A stretch of 8,248 nucleotides of DNA from Candidatus Latescibacterota bacterium (GCA_018667995.1 JABIQT010000683.1:1-8248); one strand, 5' to 3'; counted from the first letter of the stretch, positions 1 through 6,294 are shown. Numbers and translations are program-made. Notes: a model not told the origin generated them from the sequence alone.

Positions 1-87
1 CTTGCGCGGGCAGATCACGGGACGCCTGATTTCTGGACCGACCCCGCACCGCCAGGGATCGCCCCCACATCGCCAGATGAGAAATAG
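1..87 (+). CDS. C-terminal end of an upstream gene (5' truncated), unknown product
   Basis: Frame 1 is open from the first base of the window to a TAG at 85-87 and encodes the last 28 residues of a protein, including DHGTPDFWTDPAPPG and ending PTSPDEK. The Pro- and Asp-rich composition looks like an ordinary hydrophilic C-terminal tail. The stop lies 14 bp before the next ATG on the same strand, which suggests co-transcription with the downstream genes. I cannot assign a family from 28 residues. A second frame is also open across this stretch, so the coding call rests on the well-placed stop and the plausible composition. Confidence 0.45.
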   Translation, partial: LARADHGTPDFWTDPAPPGIAPTSPDEK

Positions 88-101
88 TCGGACGGTGTCT
101 C

Positions 102-857
102 ATGATTCTCCTATCCAATTGGAAGCGCGGTATCTGCTTTGAACCGACAGATTGTCCTGCTCGGCGGATGTATCTCTGGTTCTATGAGTGGCACTTGTTC
201 GATGCGTTTGGCCCGGGCGAACATACTCCCGGAAGGCACAACCCTGAAACACAGATCTCAGACGACGGGCTAAATGGCATCCTGAGCCATAATGGCCTTC
301 GTCTGGAGCTCAATTCCCTTGAAGACGGTGTCGCACTTCGCCTTATCGTTTCGAACCATACGAGCGATACCTGGCCTGATGTGGCTGCCATAATCCCCTG
401 TTTCAATCCCGGTCTTGCCCCAGAAGCAGTACCTACTGAGGGCTTTTTCGATGATGAACATGAGAGAACTTGGTTTCTAGGTAGATCCTCCCTGGAGCTA
501 CTGCAACTACGGGATATCCATTTTAACTACGAGTATAGAAGTGCCGTCGACGAGCGTGCCGCCGGAGGTATCCACCCTTTTACCGAAAAGTGGCCGACTT
601 CCGATCGAGACGCGGGAGGCGGGTTACTGGTACGCGAATCGGTAGATCGGAAGTGGGTAGCGGGCATCGCCTGGGAATCCTATCTCTCACTTCAGGGGCA
701 TAACCCGTGGCGATGCATGCACCAGTCGGTGCGCATCGGACCGCTGGCACCCGGGGCCACTCGTGAAATCAATGGACGTATTTACTTGTTCCAAGGCGAC
801 CGAATGTCCTGCCTGGACAAGTACGCCCTTCAATTTCGGCAGAACGATGGCGGTTAA
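102..857 (+). CDS. uncharacterised 251-aa protein, probably beta-rich and cytoplasmic
   Basis: I do not recognise a named family. The protein has no signal peptide and no membrane segment. It is rich in aromatic residues and short hydrophobic strands, which suggests a beta-sandwich, possibly carbohydrate-related (inference only). The most distinctive blocks are an N-terminal Trp/Tyr-rich stretch at residues 23-31 (MYLWFYEWH), a SNHTSDTWPDV segment near 84-94, and a C-terminal block at 191-218 containing WESYLSLQGHNPW, then CMHQSVRIGPLAPG, followed by strand-like REINGRIYLF. The LAPG turn before a strand is common at the edges of immunoglobulin-like or mutarotase-like domains. From memory, similar GHNPW...GPLxPG segments occur in hypothetical proteins of Latescibacteria/Planctomycetes-type genomes. 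Shine-Dalgarno is weak (GGACGG at 90-95). The stop overlaps the next start by 11 bp, so the two genes are very likely translationally coupled. Confidence 0.75.
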   Translation: MILLSNWKRGICFEPTDCPARRMYLWFYEWHLFDAFGPGEHTPGRHNPETQISDDGLNGILSHNGLRLELNSLEDGVALRLIVSNHTSDTWPDVAAIIPCFNPGLAPEAVPTEGFFDDEHERTWFLGRSSLELLQLRDIHFNYEYRSAVDERAAGGIHPFTEKWPTSDRDAGGGLLVRESVDRKWVAGIAWESYLSLQGHNPWRCMHQSVRIGPLAPGATREINGRIYLFQGDRMSCLDKYALQFRQNDGG

Positions 858-1791
858 GACTTCGTTTCGGGACGAGGAGCTATCGCATCTCCTTGGTCCC
901 TACGATATCGGTGATCTCCTGACCGCTTCACCCACAGCGGAGGGCACCGTCCAGACAAATATTCGAATTGGTACAACCACTGGGCAGTATGTTTTCCGGT
1001 ACTACGAAAACAGAACTCGGTCGTCGGCCATGTTCGAGACAGATCTCCTTGCATTCCTACAATCCAGCGAATTTCCAGCACCCGTACCACAGCTAACAAA
1101 TGCCGGTATCCACGTGGCTATGTACCGCGGTAAGCCATACGCCATTTTCGGATTCATGACCGGACAGAGGGTGAATCGTTTGAGCTGGCCCCAATGTGCC
1201 GATCTCATAAAACATGTCGCATTGCTCCATAATGTTACCAAGAGTTACAAACCTGAAATTTCCGAAGATAGAGCACACTATACCCGTGATTTCTGCAGCA
1301 AACGAGCCCAAAATCTCTCACGGCAGGCGGCTTCGCAACAGGGAAGCGACAAGGCCGCCTGGATAGACCTACAACTGAGTCTGCTTGATCTTCCGGAGAC
1401 GATACCGAAGGGCATCTGTCATTGTGACTTCGACCTCAGCAACCTTCTCTTTCATGGAGATCGACTCACCGCACTGCTCGATTTCGATGATGCCAACTAT
1501 ACTTACCAGTCATTCGATCTGGTTCACCTGGTGGAGTCGCATGCCTGGCCGCACGGTGGCGAGTATGATAGAATCAAGGCGTGCAGGGTGATCCGGGAGT
1601 ACCAGCGGAATCGCGCTATGGACCCACTCGAAATAAGACATTTCTTTGATGTATGCAAGCTATCTATTCTAGTAGATAGCCTATGGTTTTTCGATCGTGG
1701 ACGTCTTCCTGATTTCAATGAGAAGCGGAAGATAGAGTTTTTGGATAGTATAGGGCGAGAGGCCTTCGAGGAATGGCTGCGAGATACCTGA
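847..1791 (+). CDS. ThrB2-like APH-fold kinase (homoserine kinase type II family or a relative)
   Basis: A 314-aa small-molecule kinase of the aminoglycoside-phosphotransferase/choline-kinase fold. The N-terminus (MAVKTSFRDEELSHLLGPYD, then IGDLL) closely follows the start of type II homoserine kinases, which open MAV-x-T...DEEL..LL..YDIG. For this reason I prefer the ATG at 847 to the in-frame ATG at 763, which would overlap the previous gene by 95 bp. The catalytic Brenner motif is H192-C-D194-F-D-L-S-N199, with D194 the expected base, and the metal-binding motif is LLDFDD at 211-215. Total length matches ThrB2 (about 310-320 aa). The family transfers the ATP gamma-phosphate to a hydroxyl; in ThrB2 this makes O-phosphohomoserine for threonine synthesis. 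Two points argue for caution: no thrA or thrC is adjacent, and LLDFDD is closer to generic APH than to the DFYFACND block of ThrB2. The substrate is therefore uncertain. Shine-Dalgarno is poor, which fits coupling to the upstream gene. Confidence 0.82.
   Translation: MAVKTSFRDEELSHLLGPYDIGDLLTASPTAEGTVQTNIRIGTTTGQYVFRYYENRTRSSAMFETDLLAFLQSSEFPAPVPQLTNAGIHVAMYRGKPYAIFGFMTGQRVNRLSWPQCADLIKHVALLHNVTKSYKPEISEDRAHYTRDFCSKRAQNLSRQAASQQGSDKAAWIDLQLSLLDLPETIPKGICHCDFDLSNLLFHGDRLTALLDFDDANYTYQSFDLVHLVESHAWPHGGEYDRIKACRVIREYQRNRAMDPLEIRHFFDVCKLSILVDSLWFFDRGRLPDFNEKRKIEFLDSIGREAFEEWLRDT
1659..1680. repeat. Intragenic perfect inverted repeat, 8-bp arms, 6-nt loop
   Basis: GCTATCTA at 1659-1666 is the exact reverse complement of TAGATAGC at 1673-1680, separated by TTCTAG. 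It lies inside the kinase gene, about 110 bp before its stop. It could form an mRNA hairpin on either strand. By rough arithmetic, close to one such structure with 8-bp arms and a short loop is expected by chance in a window this size, so function is not implied. Confidence 0.5.
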
Positions 1792-1818
1792 CGTGGAGTT
1801 TCAATGGGCGGAATTCTG

Positions 1819-1858
1819 CTCCTGAATAGATTTCTGAAGACAAAGCGCTATTCAGTAG
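1819..1858. repeat. Inverted repeat in spacer, 11-bp arms with one mismatch, 18-nt loop
   Basis: CTCCTGAATAG (1819-1829) and CTATTCAGTAG (1848-1858) pair at 10 of 11 positions. The inner eight base pairs are perfect (CTGAATAG/CTATTCAG). No T-tract follows on either strand and the arms are AT-rich, so this is not a classical intrinsic terminator. Candidates are a weak hairpin at the kinase transcript end or an operator half-site pair. Such repeats occur by chance at this loop length. Confidence 0.45.
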
Positions 1859-1908
1859 AGATCCAGACTGTTCGTCATAAATTGATATAAATGGTCAAAT
1901 ACCGAGTC

Positions 1909-1914
1909 AAGGAG
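1909..1914 (+). promoter_or_regulatory. Shine-Dalgarno AAGGAG for the 306-aa gene
   Basis: AAGGAG lies 8 nt upstream of the ATG at 1923. It supports that start over the ATG at 1891, which opens only a very short frame ending at the same region. It is one of the clearest ribosome-binding sites in the left half of the window. Confidence 0.75.
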
Positions 1915-1922
1915 ACCCCGGG

Positions 1923-2843
1923 ATGATACCTTCTGTCGATTTTGTTGGTGGCAAATTTGTCGGTACTCTTGTAGAGGACGTTGCCGGCGATGAGATCCTT
2001 GGTGCGGGATTCAGACCTCTTTGCCATTCACTATATCCCAAACAGAATCTCTATCGTGACTACGGCGTGGGCCTGAATTTCGAACATATCATGAACGGTA
2101 CGTCCGCAGATAAGTCGATTAACAAATTCACACCGCGACTGGATCCCAGGTCGGTGGTGAGCCATGATACGTGTTCTGCTTCGATTCTGAACCGCGGCGA
2201 GGAGTCGACGTGGCAGGTGGATAGTGAAATGCGATATGACATTTCAAGTGAGCACGCGATTGATATGACATTCAGTGCTGTCCTGCAGGCAGAGCGGTTT
2301 CCGCTCGGATATGTGGCGTTCATGTGGGCCAGCTATATGAACCGCACCCGTGAACGGCGCATACATTTTCTGGGTGAGGATAGTGGCGTGCAGGGATGGA
2401 CCAGCTTTGGAGACGACACTCCAGAGGCGCATAGTGACTTTGAAACGGGTACGGTGTCCTCAGCGGCGGCTCCCGATCTTCCTTACGAGAAGGGCGCTGA
2501 TACTCTGAACATTCTGGAGCATCCGGGGAAGAAATTCACGAAGCCCTTCTACTACGGGCTTGTGGACGGAGACGGTGATCTATCAACGACCGATGATACC
2601 ATGGTGTATATTATGATGTTCGACCACACCTCATCGGTAAGGTTCGCCATGTGGAACTTCATTTGCGATGCCAGCGGAAATCCCGACCCACACAGTCCGG
2701 CCTGGGATTGGCAGTACGTAATCCGCAATCCCATCATCGGACAGCCTTACGGTTACCGTGCTCGAATGGTCTACAAACCGTTTGTTGACCGGGCGGACGT
2801 GGAGAAGGAGTATGAGGACTGGAGAGCGCAGCTTGGTCCGTAA
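1923..2843 (+). CDS. uncharacterised 306-aa protein
   Basis: I do not recognise the family. There is no signal peptide, lipobox or membrane helix, so it is probably cytoplasmic. It looks beta-rich throughout, with many aromatic residues. Segments that should be useful for a search are RPLCHSLYPKQNLYRDYG (31-48), a central FPLGYVAFMWASYMNRT (about 126-142), an acidic DGDGD at 205-209 that could be a turn or metal-binding loop, and the C-terminal block WDWQYVIRNP followed by PYGYRARMVYKPF (241-287). The last 20 residues look helical and charged. The pattern of edge strands and Trp/Tyr clusters resembles carbohydrate-active or mutarotase-like sandwiches, but no catalytic motif is evident. The start is well supported by AAGGAG. 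It precedes the QW-motif gene on the same strand by 53 bp, so the two may form one unit. Confidence 0.75.
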   Translation: MIPSVDFVGGKFVGTLVEDVAGDEILGAGFRPLCHSLYPKQNLYRDYGVGLNFEHIMNGTSADKSINKFTPRLDPRSVVSHDTCSASILNRGEESTWQVDSEMRYDISSEHAIDMTFSAVLQAERFPLGYVAFMWASYMNRTRERRIHFLGEDSGVQGWTSFGDDTPEAHSDFETGTVSSAAAPDLPYEKGADTLNILEHPGKKFTKPFYYGLVDGDGDLSTTDDTMVYIMMFDHTSSVRFAMWNFICDASGNPDPHSPAWDWQYVIRNPIIGQPYGYRARMVYKPFVDRADVEKEYEDWRAQLGP

Positions 2844-2876
2844 GCACATATTATTCCGGAAGTCACTCGATGTAGA

Positions 2877-2895
2877 GATTCTCACGGTGAGGATT
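2877..2895 (+). promoter_or_regulatory. Possible hairpin covering the ribosome-binding site of the next gene
   Basis: As RNA, GAUUCUC (2877-2883) can pair with GAGGAUU (2889-2895) around an ACGGU loop: seven pairs, two of them G-U. The 3' arm contains the only Shine-Dalgarno-like sequence (GAGG, 2889-2892) for the ATG at 2897. At the DNA level the centre is also a palindrome, CTCAC-G-GTGAG (2881-2891). It could damp or condition translation of the downstream gene; it may equally be coincidence. Confidence 0.35.
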
Positions 2896-2896
2896 C

Positions 2897-3802
2897 ATGA
2901 ATCGACTCAAACAGGAATCGCTCGAGCGCGCCCTGAGTTTCATCTCGGAACGTGCCCGAAGAATCGATCGAACACTGGCTCGGTACTGGTTCGATAGCGG
3001 GAGACGGGGTGACGTGCTAGATGCAGTTGCTGAGTTCCAGAATAACGATGGAGGATTCGGAAATGCGATCGAACCGGATTTCCGAGTGAAGGATTCCTCG
3101 CCTACCGCGACCACGGTGGCATTTCAGTATCTGAGATCTGTCAAGGCACCTGCCCAGCACCCGACTGTAATTCGTGGCATTAAATACCTGATGGATACCT
3201 ACGATCAGGAGCACGGCTGGTGGGAACCTGTGCCGCCTTCCGTGAATGAGGCACCACATGCGAGTTGGTGGCACTATCAGGGGCCCGCAACTGCTTTCAC
3301 TGCAAATCCGGCCGCCGAAATATGTGCCTGTTTTCAGGCCTATCCAGAAACCGTCCCGTCCAGTTTACTGGATGTGGTTACTACCCAATCCTTGAGACAC
3401 CTCACAGGCCTGCCCGATACCATGGAAATGCACGACATGCTGTGCTACCTGCATCTTGCGGATGAGGCTAATAAGGTCGTTCAGGACACTATCGTTGGGA
3501 AACTGCAACGGGGGGTGCGTGAGGTGGTCGACTTCGATACTGAGATGTATTCGGGGTATTGCGCCAAGCCGATTTGGTTGGCGTCCAGTCCGGAGTCCCA
3601 TCTGGCAGATGTGATTATGGACGGCGTAGAGACAAACCTTGATTATGAGATCTGTAACCAGTCGGCCGATGGTAGTTGGGAGCCGTTCTGGACCTGGGAC
3701 ACGTTCCCGGAGGATTGGAAGCAAGCGCGAATGGAATGGCAGGGACATCTCACCGTAAAGACGCTAAAGGCCCTGAAGGACTATGGACGGTGGCCTATCT
3801 GA
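2897..3802 (+). CDS. Prenyltransferase/squalene-cyclase-like (alpha/alpha) repeat protein, 301 aa
   Basis: The protein carries motifs resembling the QW repeats of terpenoid cyclases (Qxx(D/N)GxW/F): QNNDGGFG at 48-55, QEHGWW at 104-109 and QSADGSW at 245-251, the last followed by an aromatic run EPFWTW. Long amphipathic helices between them fit an alpha/alpha barrel. It has roughly half the length of a true squalene-hopene cyclase. I see no DxDD protonation motif of class II cyclases, so cyclase activity is not supported. Known single-barrel relatives are mostly uncharacterised or act in prenyl binding. There is no signal peptide or membrane segment. The start is preceded by GAGG only 4 nt away, possibly buried in a hairpin. 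It ends 13 bp before the convergent aminotransferase gene. Function and substrate are unknown; the fold call is moderately secure. Confidence 0.78.
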   Translation: MNRLKQESLERALSFISERARRIDRTLARYWFDSGRRGDVLDAVAEFQNNDGGFGNAIEPDFRVKDSSPTATTVAFQYLRSVKAPAQHPTVIRGIKYLMDTYDQEHGWWEPVPPSVNEAPHASWWHYQGPATAFTANPAAEICACFQAYPETVPSSLLDVVTTQSLRHLTGLPDTMEMHDMLCYLHLADEANKVVQDTIVGKLQRGVREVVDFDTEMYSGYCAKPIWLASSPESHLADVIMDGVETNLDYEICNQSADGSWEPFWTWDTFPEDWKQARMEWQGHLTVKTLKALKDYGRWPI

Positions 3803-3812
3803 TCGCGCTGGG

Positions 3813-3835
3813 TCGTCAAGCAAGTCTCTTGATGA
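3813..3835. repeat. Weak stem-loop at the convergent gene junction
   Basis: TCGTCAAG (3813-3820) can pair with CTTGATGA (3828-3835) around CAAGTCT: eight pairs, one of them G-T. It straddles the stop of the aminotransferase gene (3816-3818) and begins 10 bp after the stop of the QW-motif gene. There is no T-tract on either side, so termination activity is doubtful. It is the only structured element in the 13-bp space between the two converging genes. Confidence 0.3.
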
Positions 3836-5012
3836 GCTCGACCAACTTCTCAAGGAATCGATCGATGTCCTGGGTGGTGACATAGTAATGTGTCGATATT
3901 CGCATCGCACAGTGGCCATCCAGTGTGTGATCGTCTACGTGTAGTTTAGCCTCATCCAGGAACAGCTCGACCCATTGGGGAAGATCCACACCTGAGATAT
4001 CGAAAATAGTGGATCCAGGCGAAGATATGTCGGATGCCCGATCGGAGAGCAGGCGCACTTTCGGGATATCATGTAACCCCGCTTTGAGATGGTCAGAAAG
4101 CATCCGCAAACGACGCTGAATGTTTTGAATTCCGATCCTGTTGAGGAAATCCTGTGCGGTACCAATGGCTGCTCTTGTAGGCAGATCGTAGGTACCAAGA
4201 GACTCGTATCGAGCCGCTCCCAGAGATGCGTCCTGGTCAGAGATATACAGGGATTTGAATAGATCCTGGATGGCCTCCCGAACATAGAGAAATCCAGTGC
4301 CGCTTGGTGCCAGAAACCATTTGTGTAGGCTATTGGCGTAAAAGTCACATCCCAGATCACTGAGATCTACAGGCATCATGCCAATGGCCTGCGCTCCGTC
4401 TATGGCGGAGAGAACTCCCCGTTCAGCCGCCAGGCTTGTCAGTCGTTTCACCGGATACAGGTAGCCACCTCGCGTAACGTGGCAAAAGAACATTACCTTT
4501 GTTCTCTCTGTGATCCCACTATCCATCAATGAGACGATCTGATCGGCGCTCTCGAGTGGGCTGGGAATCGTCACTTGCTTCAGCGTGATTCCTTGGCGCT
4601 CCATCTTGATACTGACGGGTTTTAGAGCGCTGGGGTGTTCCTGCGTGGTCGTCAGTACCTCGTCTCCAGGCTTCAGATCCAGACAGTTGACGATATCGTA
4701 GAGACTCTCGGAAGCATTCCGAGTCAGCGCGATTTCCGAGGCGGCTGCTCCCAGGAAATCGGCAAGCCCGGGTCGAACGGTCTCGGCGATATACCTTGCG
4801 AGGGTACGTTTGGCATTCGTGGGGTTCCGGGAGAGCAACATGAACCCCTCCCCCACCGATTCTGCAACAGTTTTCGGGGGCATTCCCAGACTCGCGTTGT
4901 TGAGGTAGCAGTGTCCGGGATCTAATACGAAATGGGATCGCACCTGTGTCCAGTACGATATGTCGTCTGCTGCGATGGAGAGAGGATTTGGGGGGGCGAT
5001 TTCCCTTAGCAT
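3816..5012 (-). CDS. Class V PLP-dependent aminotransferase, isopenicillin-N-epimerase-like
   Basis: A 398-aa fold-type I PLP enzyme of the aminotransferase class V/cysteine desulfurase superfamily. Family landmarks are in the expected order: YLNNASLG at 36-43, TRNASESL at 97-104 (phosphate/cofactor loop), TTQEHPS at 122-128, the cofactor aspartate in AIDGAQAIG at 203-211 (D205), and the Schiff-base lysine K231 in NSLHKWFLAPSGTGFLYVR. The HKW...APxGTGFLYVR block and the N-terminal YW.QVR layout fit the CefD-like (isopenicillin N epimerase-like) branch better than NifS/IscS, and I see no active-site Cys loop of desulfurases. Most members of this branch in environmental genomes have no proven substrate. 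The start at 5012 is supported by GGAG 7 nt upstream (complement of 5020-5023). It lies 104 bp downstream of the haem/barrel gene on the same strand. Confidence 0.9.
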   Translation of the reverse strand: MLREIAPPNPLSIAADDISYWTQVRSHFVLDPGHCYLNNASLGMPPKTVAESVGEGFMLLSRNPTNAKRTLARYIAETVRPGLADFLGAAASEIALTRNASESLYDIVNCLDLKPGDEVLTTTQEHPSALKPVSIKMERQGITLKQVTIPSPLESADQIVSLMDSGITERTKVMFFCHVTRGGYLYPVKRLTSLAAERGVLSAIDGAQAIGMMPVDLSDLGCDFYANSLHKWFLAPSGTGFLYVREAIQDLFKSLYISDQDASLGAARYESLGTYDLPTRAAIGTAQDFLNRIGIQNIQRRLRMLSDHLKAGLHDIPKVRLLSDRASDISSPGSTIFDISGVDLPQWVELFLDEAKLHVDDHTLDGHCAMRISTHYYVTTQDIDRFLEKLVELIKRLA

Positions 5013-5116
5013 ATGGAGTCTCCGACATGATCTGAAGTGCGAAGTAGCTGCGACCGCTCCCGGGCAAAGTAGGAGCGATGGCTAATAGATATCACGGAAT
5101 GACAGGATGATCAGCC
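5013..5116. other. 104-bp spacer between haem/barrel gene and aminotransferase gene, with a small hairpin
   Basis: CGCTCC (5055-5060) and GGAGCG (5072-5077) form a 6-bp GC-rich stem around an 11-nt loop. On the minus strand, where both flanking genes are read, it is not followed by a T-run, so it is at best a weak terminator or processing signal. No clear promoter for the aminotransferase gene was found, but the spacing leaves room for one. Confidence 0.35.
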
Positions 5117-6262
5117 TTAGAACATCATGTGTAGCTCGAGTGACAACTGATCTTGTTTGACGCCCGTACCAAAGATAGGGTCGGCGAATACACGGGGTCG
5201 ATTAATGTCATAGAATGCCCGGAGCTGCAAAAATTCGTTAATGGTGGGCTCAAGGCCGATCCGAATCCTTTTTGCTGTTACCCCGCTGAGTCTTCGGTCG
5301 AAATAGTCGAATGCTATTTTGGCATTAACACCCTGGGACACAAGGATATTTGCTTCTCCGTATGCGGCATAGCGAACCTTGAAATCACCCAGCGTCGTGT
5401 CAAATGCTCTTATCATGTCTAACTCACCAAGGACAGTCAGAGGCCCCCCTGTGAACCCGATGAAGGGGCCGCCCATAAAGAGGGCCCGATTACTACCGGT
5501 AGCACTGGCGATGGCCAGCGGGTCCTCTGAATTTGCGGCGAAAGAAGCACCTATACGACCCCGGCTGCCCACGGCCGCGACCCGCATGGTGAACTGCTTG
5601 CCGTCATTGCTGTCGGACGTTGCGAAAGGTTCCCCATTTGAAACGGCCGCCTGAAATGAGATGTTTTTGGGTTCCAGCCCCAACTCAATACCGAAGTCCT
5701 GTCCCAGCAAACTGGTTTGACTCCGTGTATAGGGAAAATCCCAGAGACGGTAGCCAAAGGGGAGATTCATACGTCCTACCTTTATCCAGCCTCCGTGCGG
5801 TAGCCCTTCGAAAATGCCGACTAGTTCCCGACTTGTTGCTGAGCCAGGAGCTACCTGCTGGTCCATGTAGATCTTAAATCTATCCTGCTTGATTACGATC
5901 TCGGCATAGATGTTTGCTTCAAAAAGTTGGAAAGTATTGGTAACGTCCTGAGTAAAGCCAGGTCGATTGACTTCAGGTAATGTGGTATTGTGAATGAGCC
6001 GTACGTCGCCACCGATAGAAATGAAGTCCGATAGCGCGCGGTCTAAAACCATTCCAGACTCGGACGATTTGGTCGGCATTACCGGCAAGTCAGTCTGAGT
6101 AAATTCAACACCATAGAGGCTTCGCTTTCCCATTCCCGTCTGGTTGACATGACAGGCACTGCACATGAGACCTTCCCTGACCGCTATATACGGCTCGGCC
6201 TGTGTAAATCCAGGGACAGATGCAAGGGCCGTGAGGACAACAAGGATGAACAGACGGGGCAT
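5117..6262 (-). CDS. Secreted monohaem (CSACH) protein fused to an outer-membrane porin-like beta-barrel
   Basis: Starting at the ATG at 6262, the protein has 381 residues. An ideal AAGGAG (complement of 6269-6274) lies 6 nt upstream, so I reject the longer in-frame start at 6304. Residues 1-22 are a signal peptide (MPRLF, hydrophobic core, TQA cleavage site before EPY). A single c-type haem motif C34-S-A-C37-H38 follows at once, with M44 as one possible second axial ligand. The remaining 320 residues show repeated alternating amphipathic strands with aromatic girdle residues, for example WIKVGRMNLPFGYRLW, FKIYMDQQV and KVRYAAYGEANILV, and the chain ends in Phe (LELHMMF), the usual terminal signal of barrels inserted by the Bam machinery. 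The overall pattern recalls phosphate-selective-porin-like or electron-conduit barrels. The protein would sit in the outer membrane with the haem facing the periplasm. Substrate and electron partners are unknown. Confidence 0.8.
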   Translation of the reverse strand: MPRLFILVVLTALASVPGFTQAEPYIAVREGLMCSACHVNQTGMGKRSLYGVEFTQTDLPVMPTKSSESGMVLDRALSDFISIGGDVRLIHNTTLPEVNRPGFTQDVTNTFQLFEANIYAEIVIKQDRFKIYMDQQVAPGSATSRELVGIFEGLPHGGWIKVGRMNLPFGYRLWDFPYTRSQTSLLGQDFGIELGLEPKNISFQAAVSNGEPFATSDSNDGKQFTMRVAAVGSRGRIGASFAANSEDPLAIASATGSNRALFMGGPFIGFTGGPLTVLGELDMIRAFDTTLGDFKVRYAAYGEANILVSQGVNAKIAFDYFDRRLSGVTAKRIRIGLEPTINEFLQLRAFYDINRPRVFADPIFGTGVKQDQLSLELHMMF

Positions 6263-6276
6263 GGACTTCTCCTTTT

Positions 6277-6294
6277 TATTGGTTAACGCCAATA
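6277..6294. repeat. Inverted repeat TATTGG-N6-CCAATA in the haem/barrel leader
   Basis: Perfect 6-bp arms at 6277-6282 and 6289-6294 surround TTAACG. The repeat ends 3 nt from the Shine-Dalgarno of the haem/barrel gene. Its position suits an operator or a leader hairpin that could influence ribosome access, but 6-bp arms are common by chance. Confidence 0.4.

Larger units (their letters stand above)
1792..1922. other. 131-bp intergenic spacer between the kinase and the 306-aa gene
   Basis: No coding sequence fits here. The spacer holds an imperfect inverted repeat (1819-1858), an AT-rich stretch around 1876-1900 that could supply a promoter, and a good Shine-Dalgarno AAGGAG at 1909-1914. I could not find a convincing -35/-10 pair. 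The size and content suggest that the downstream gene may have its own transcription start rather than depending only on read-through from the kinase. Confidence 0.5.

Noticed and set aside
763-846. Upstream in-frame extension of the kinase gene (start at 763)
   Set aside because: The 28 extra residues overlap the previous gene by 95 bp and do not resemble any kinase N-terminus, while the ATG at 847 gives the expected MAV...DEEL start.
3365-3748. 127-codon minus-strand frame opposite the QW-motif gene
   Set aside because: It is antisense to a gene with recognisable motifs, has no ribosome-binding site of note and no family resemblance.
4519-5067. 182-codon minus-strand frame overlapping the aminotransferase gene
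   Set aside because: It lies in another frame of a clearly coding region and its translation is Arg/Ser/Pro-rich with no family resemblance; a shadow frame.
5089-5097. ATATCACGG shared with 6292-6300, each upstream of a minus-strand gene
   Set aside because: Many 9-mer pairs are expected by chance in 8 kb, the distances to the two starts differ (about 77 and 30 bp), and flanking bases do not match.
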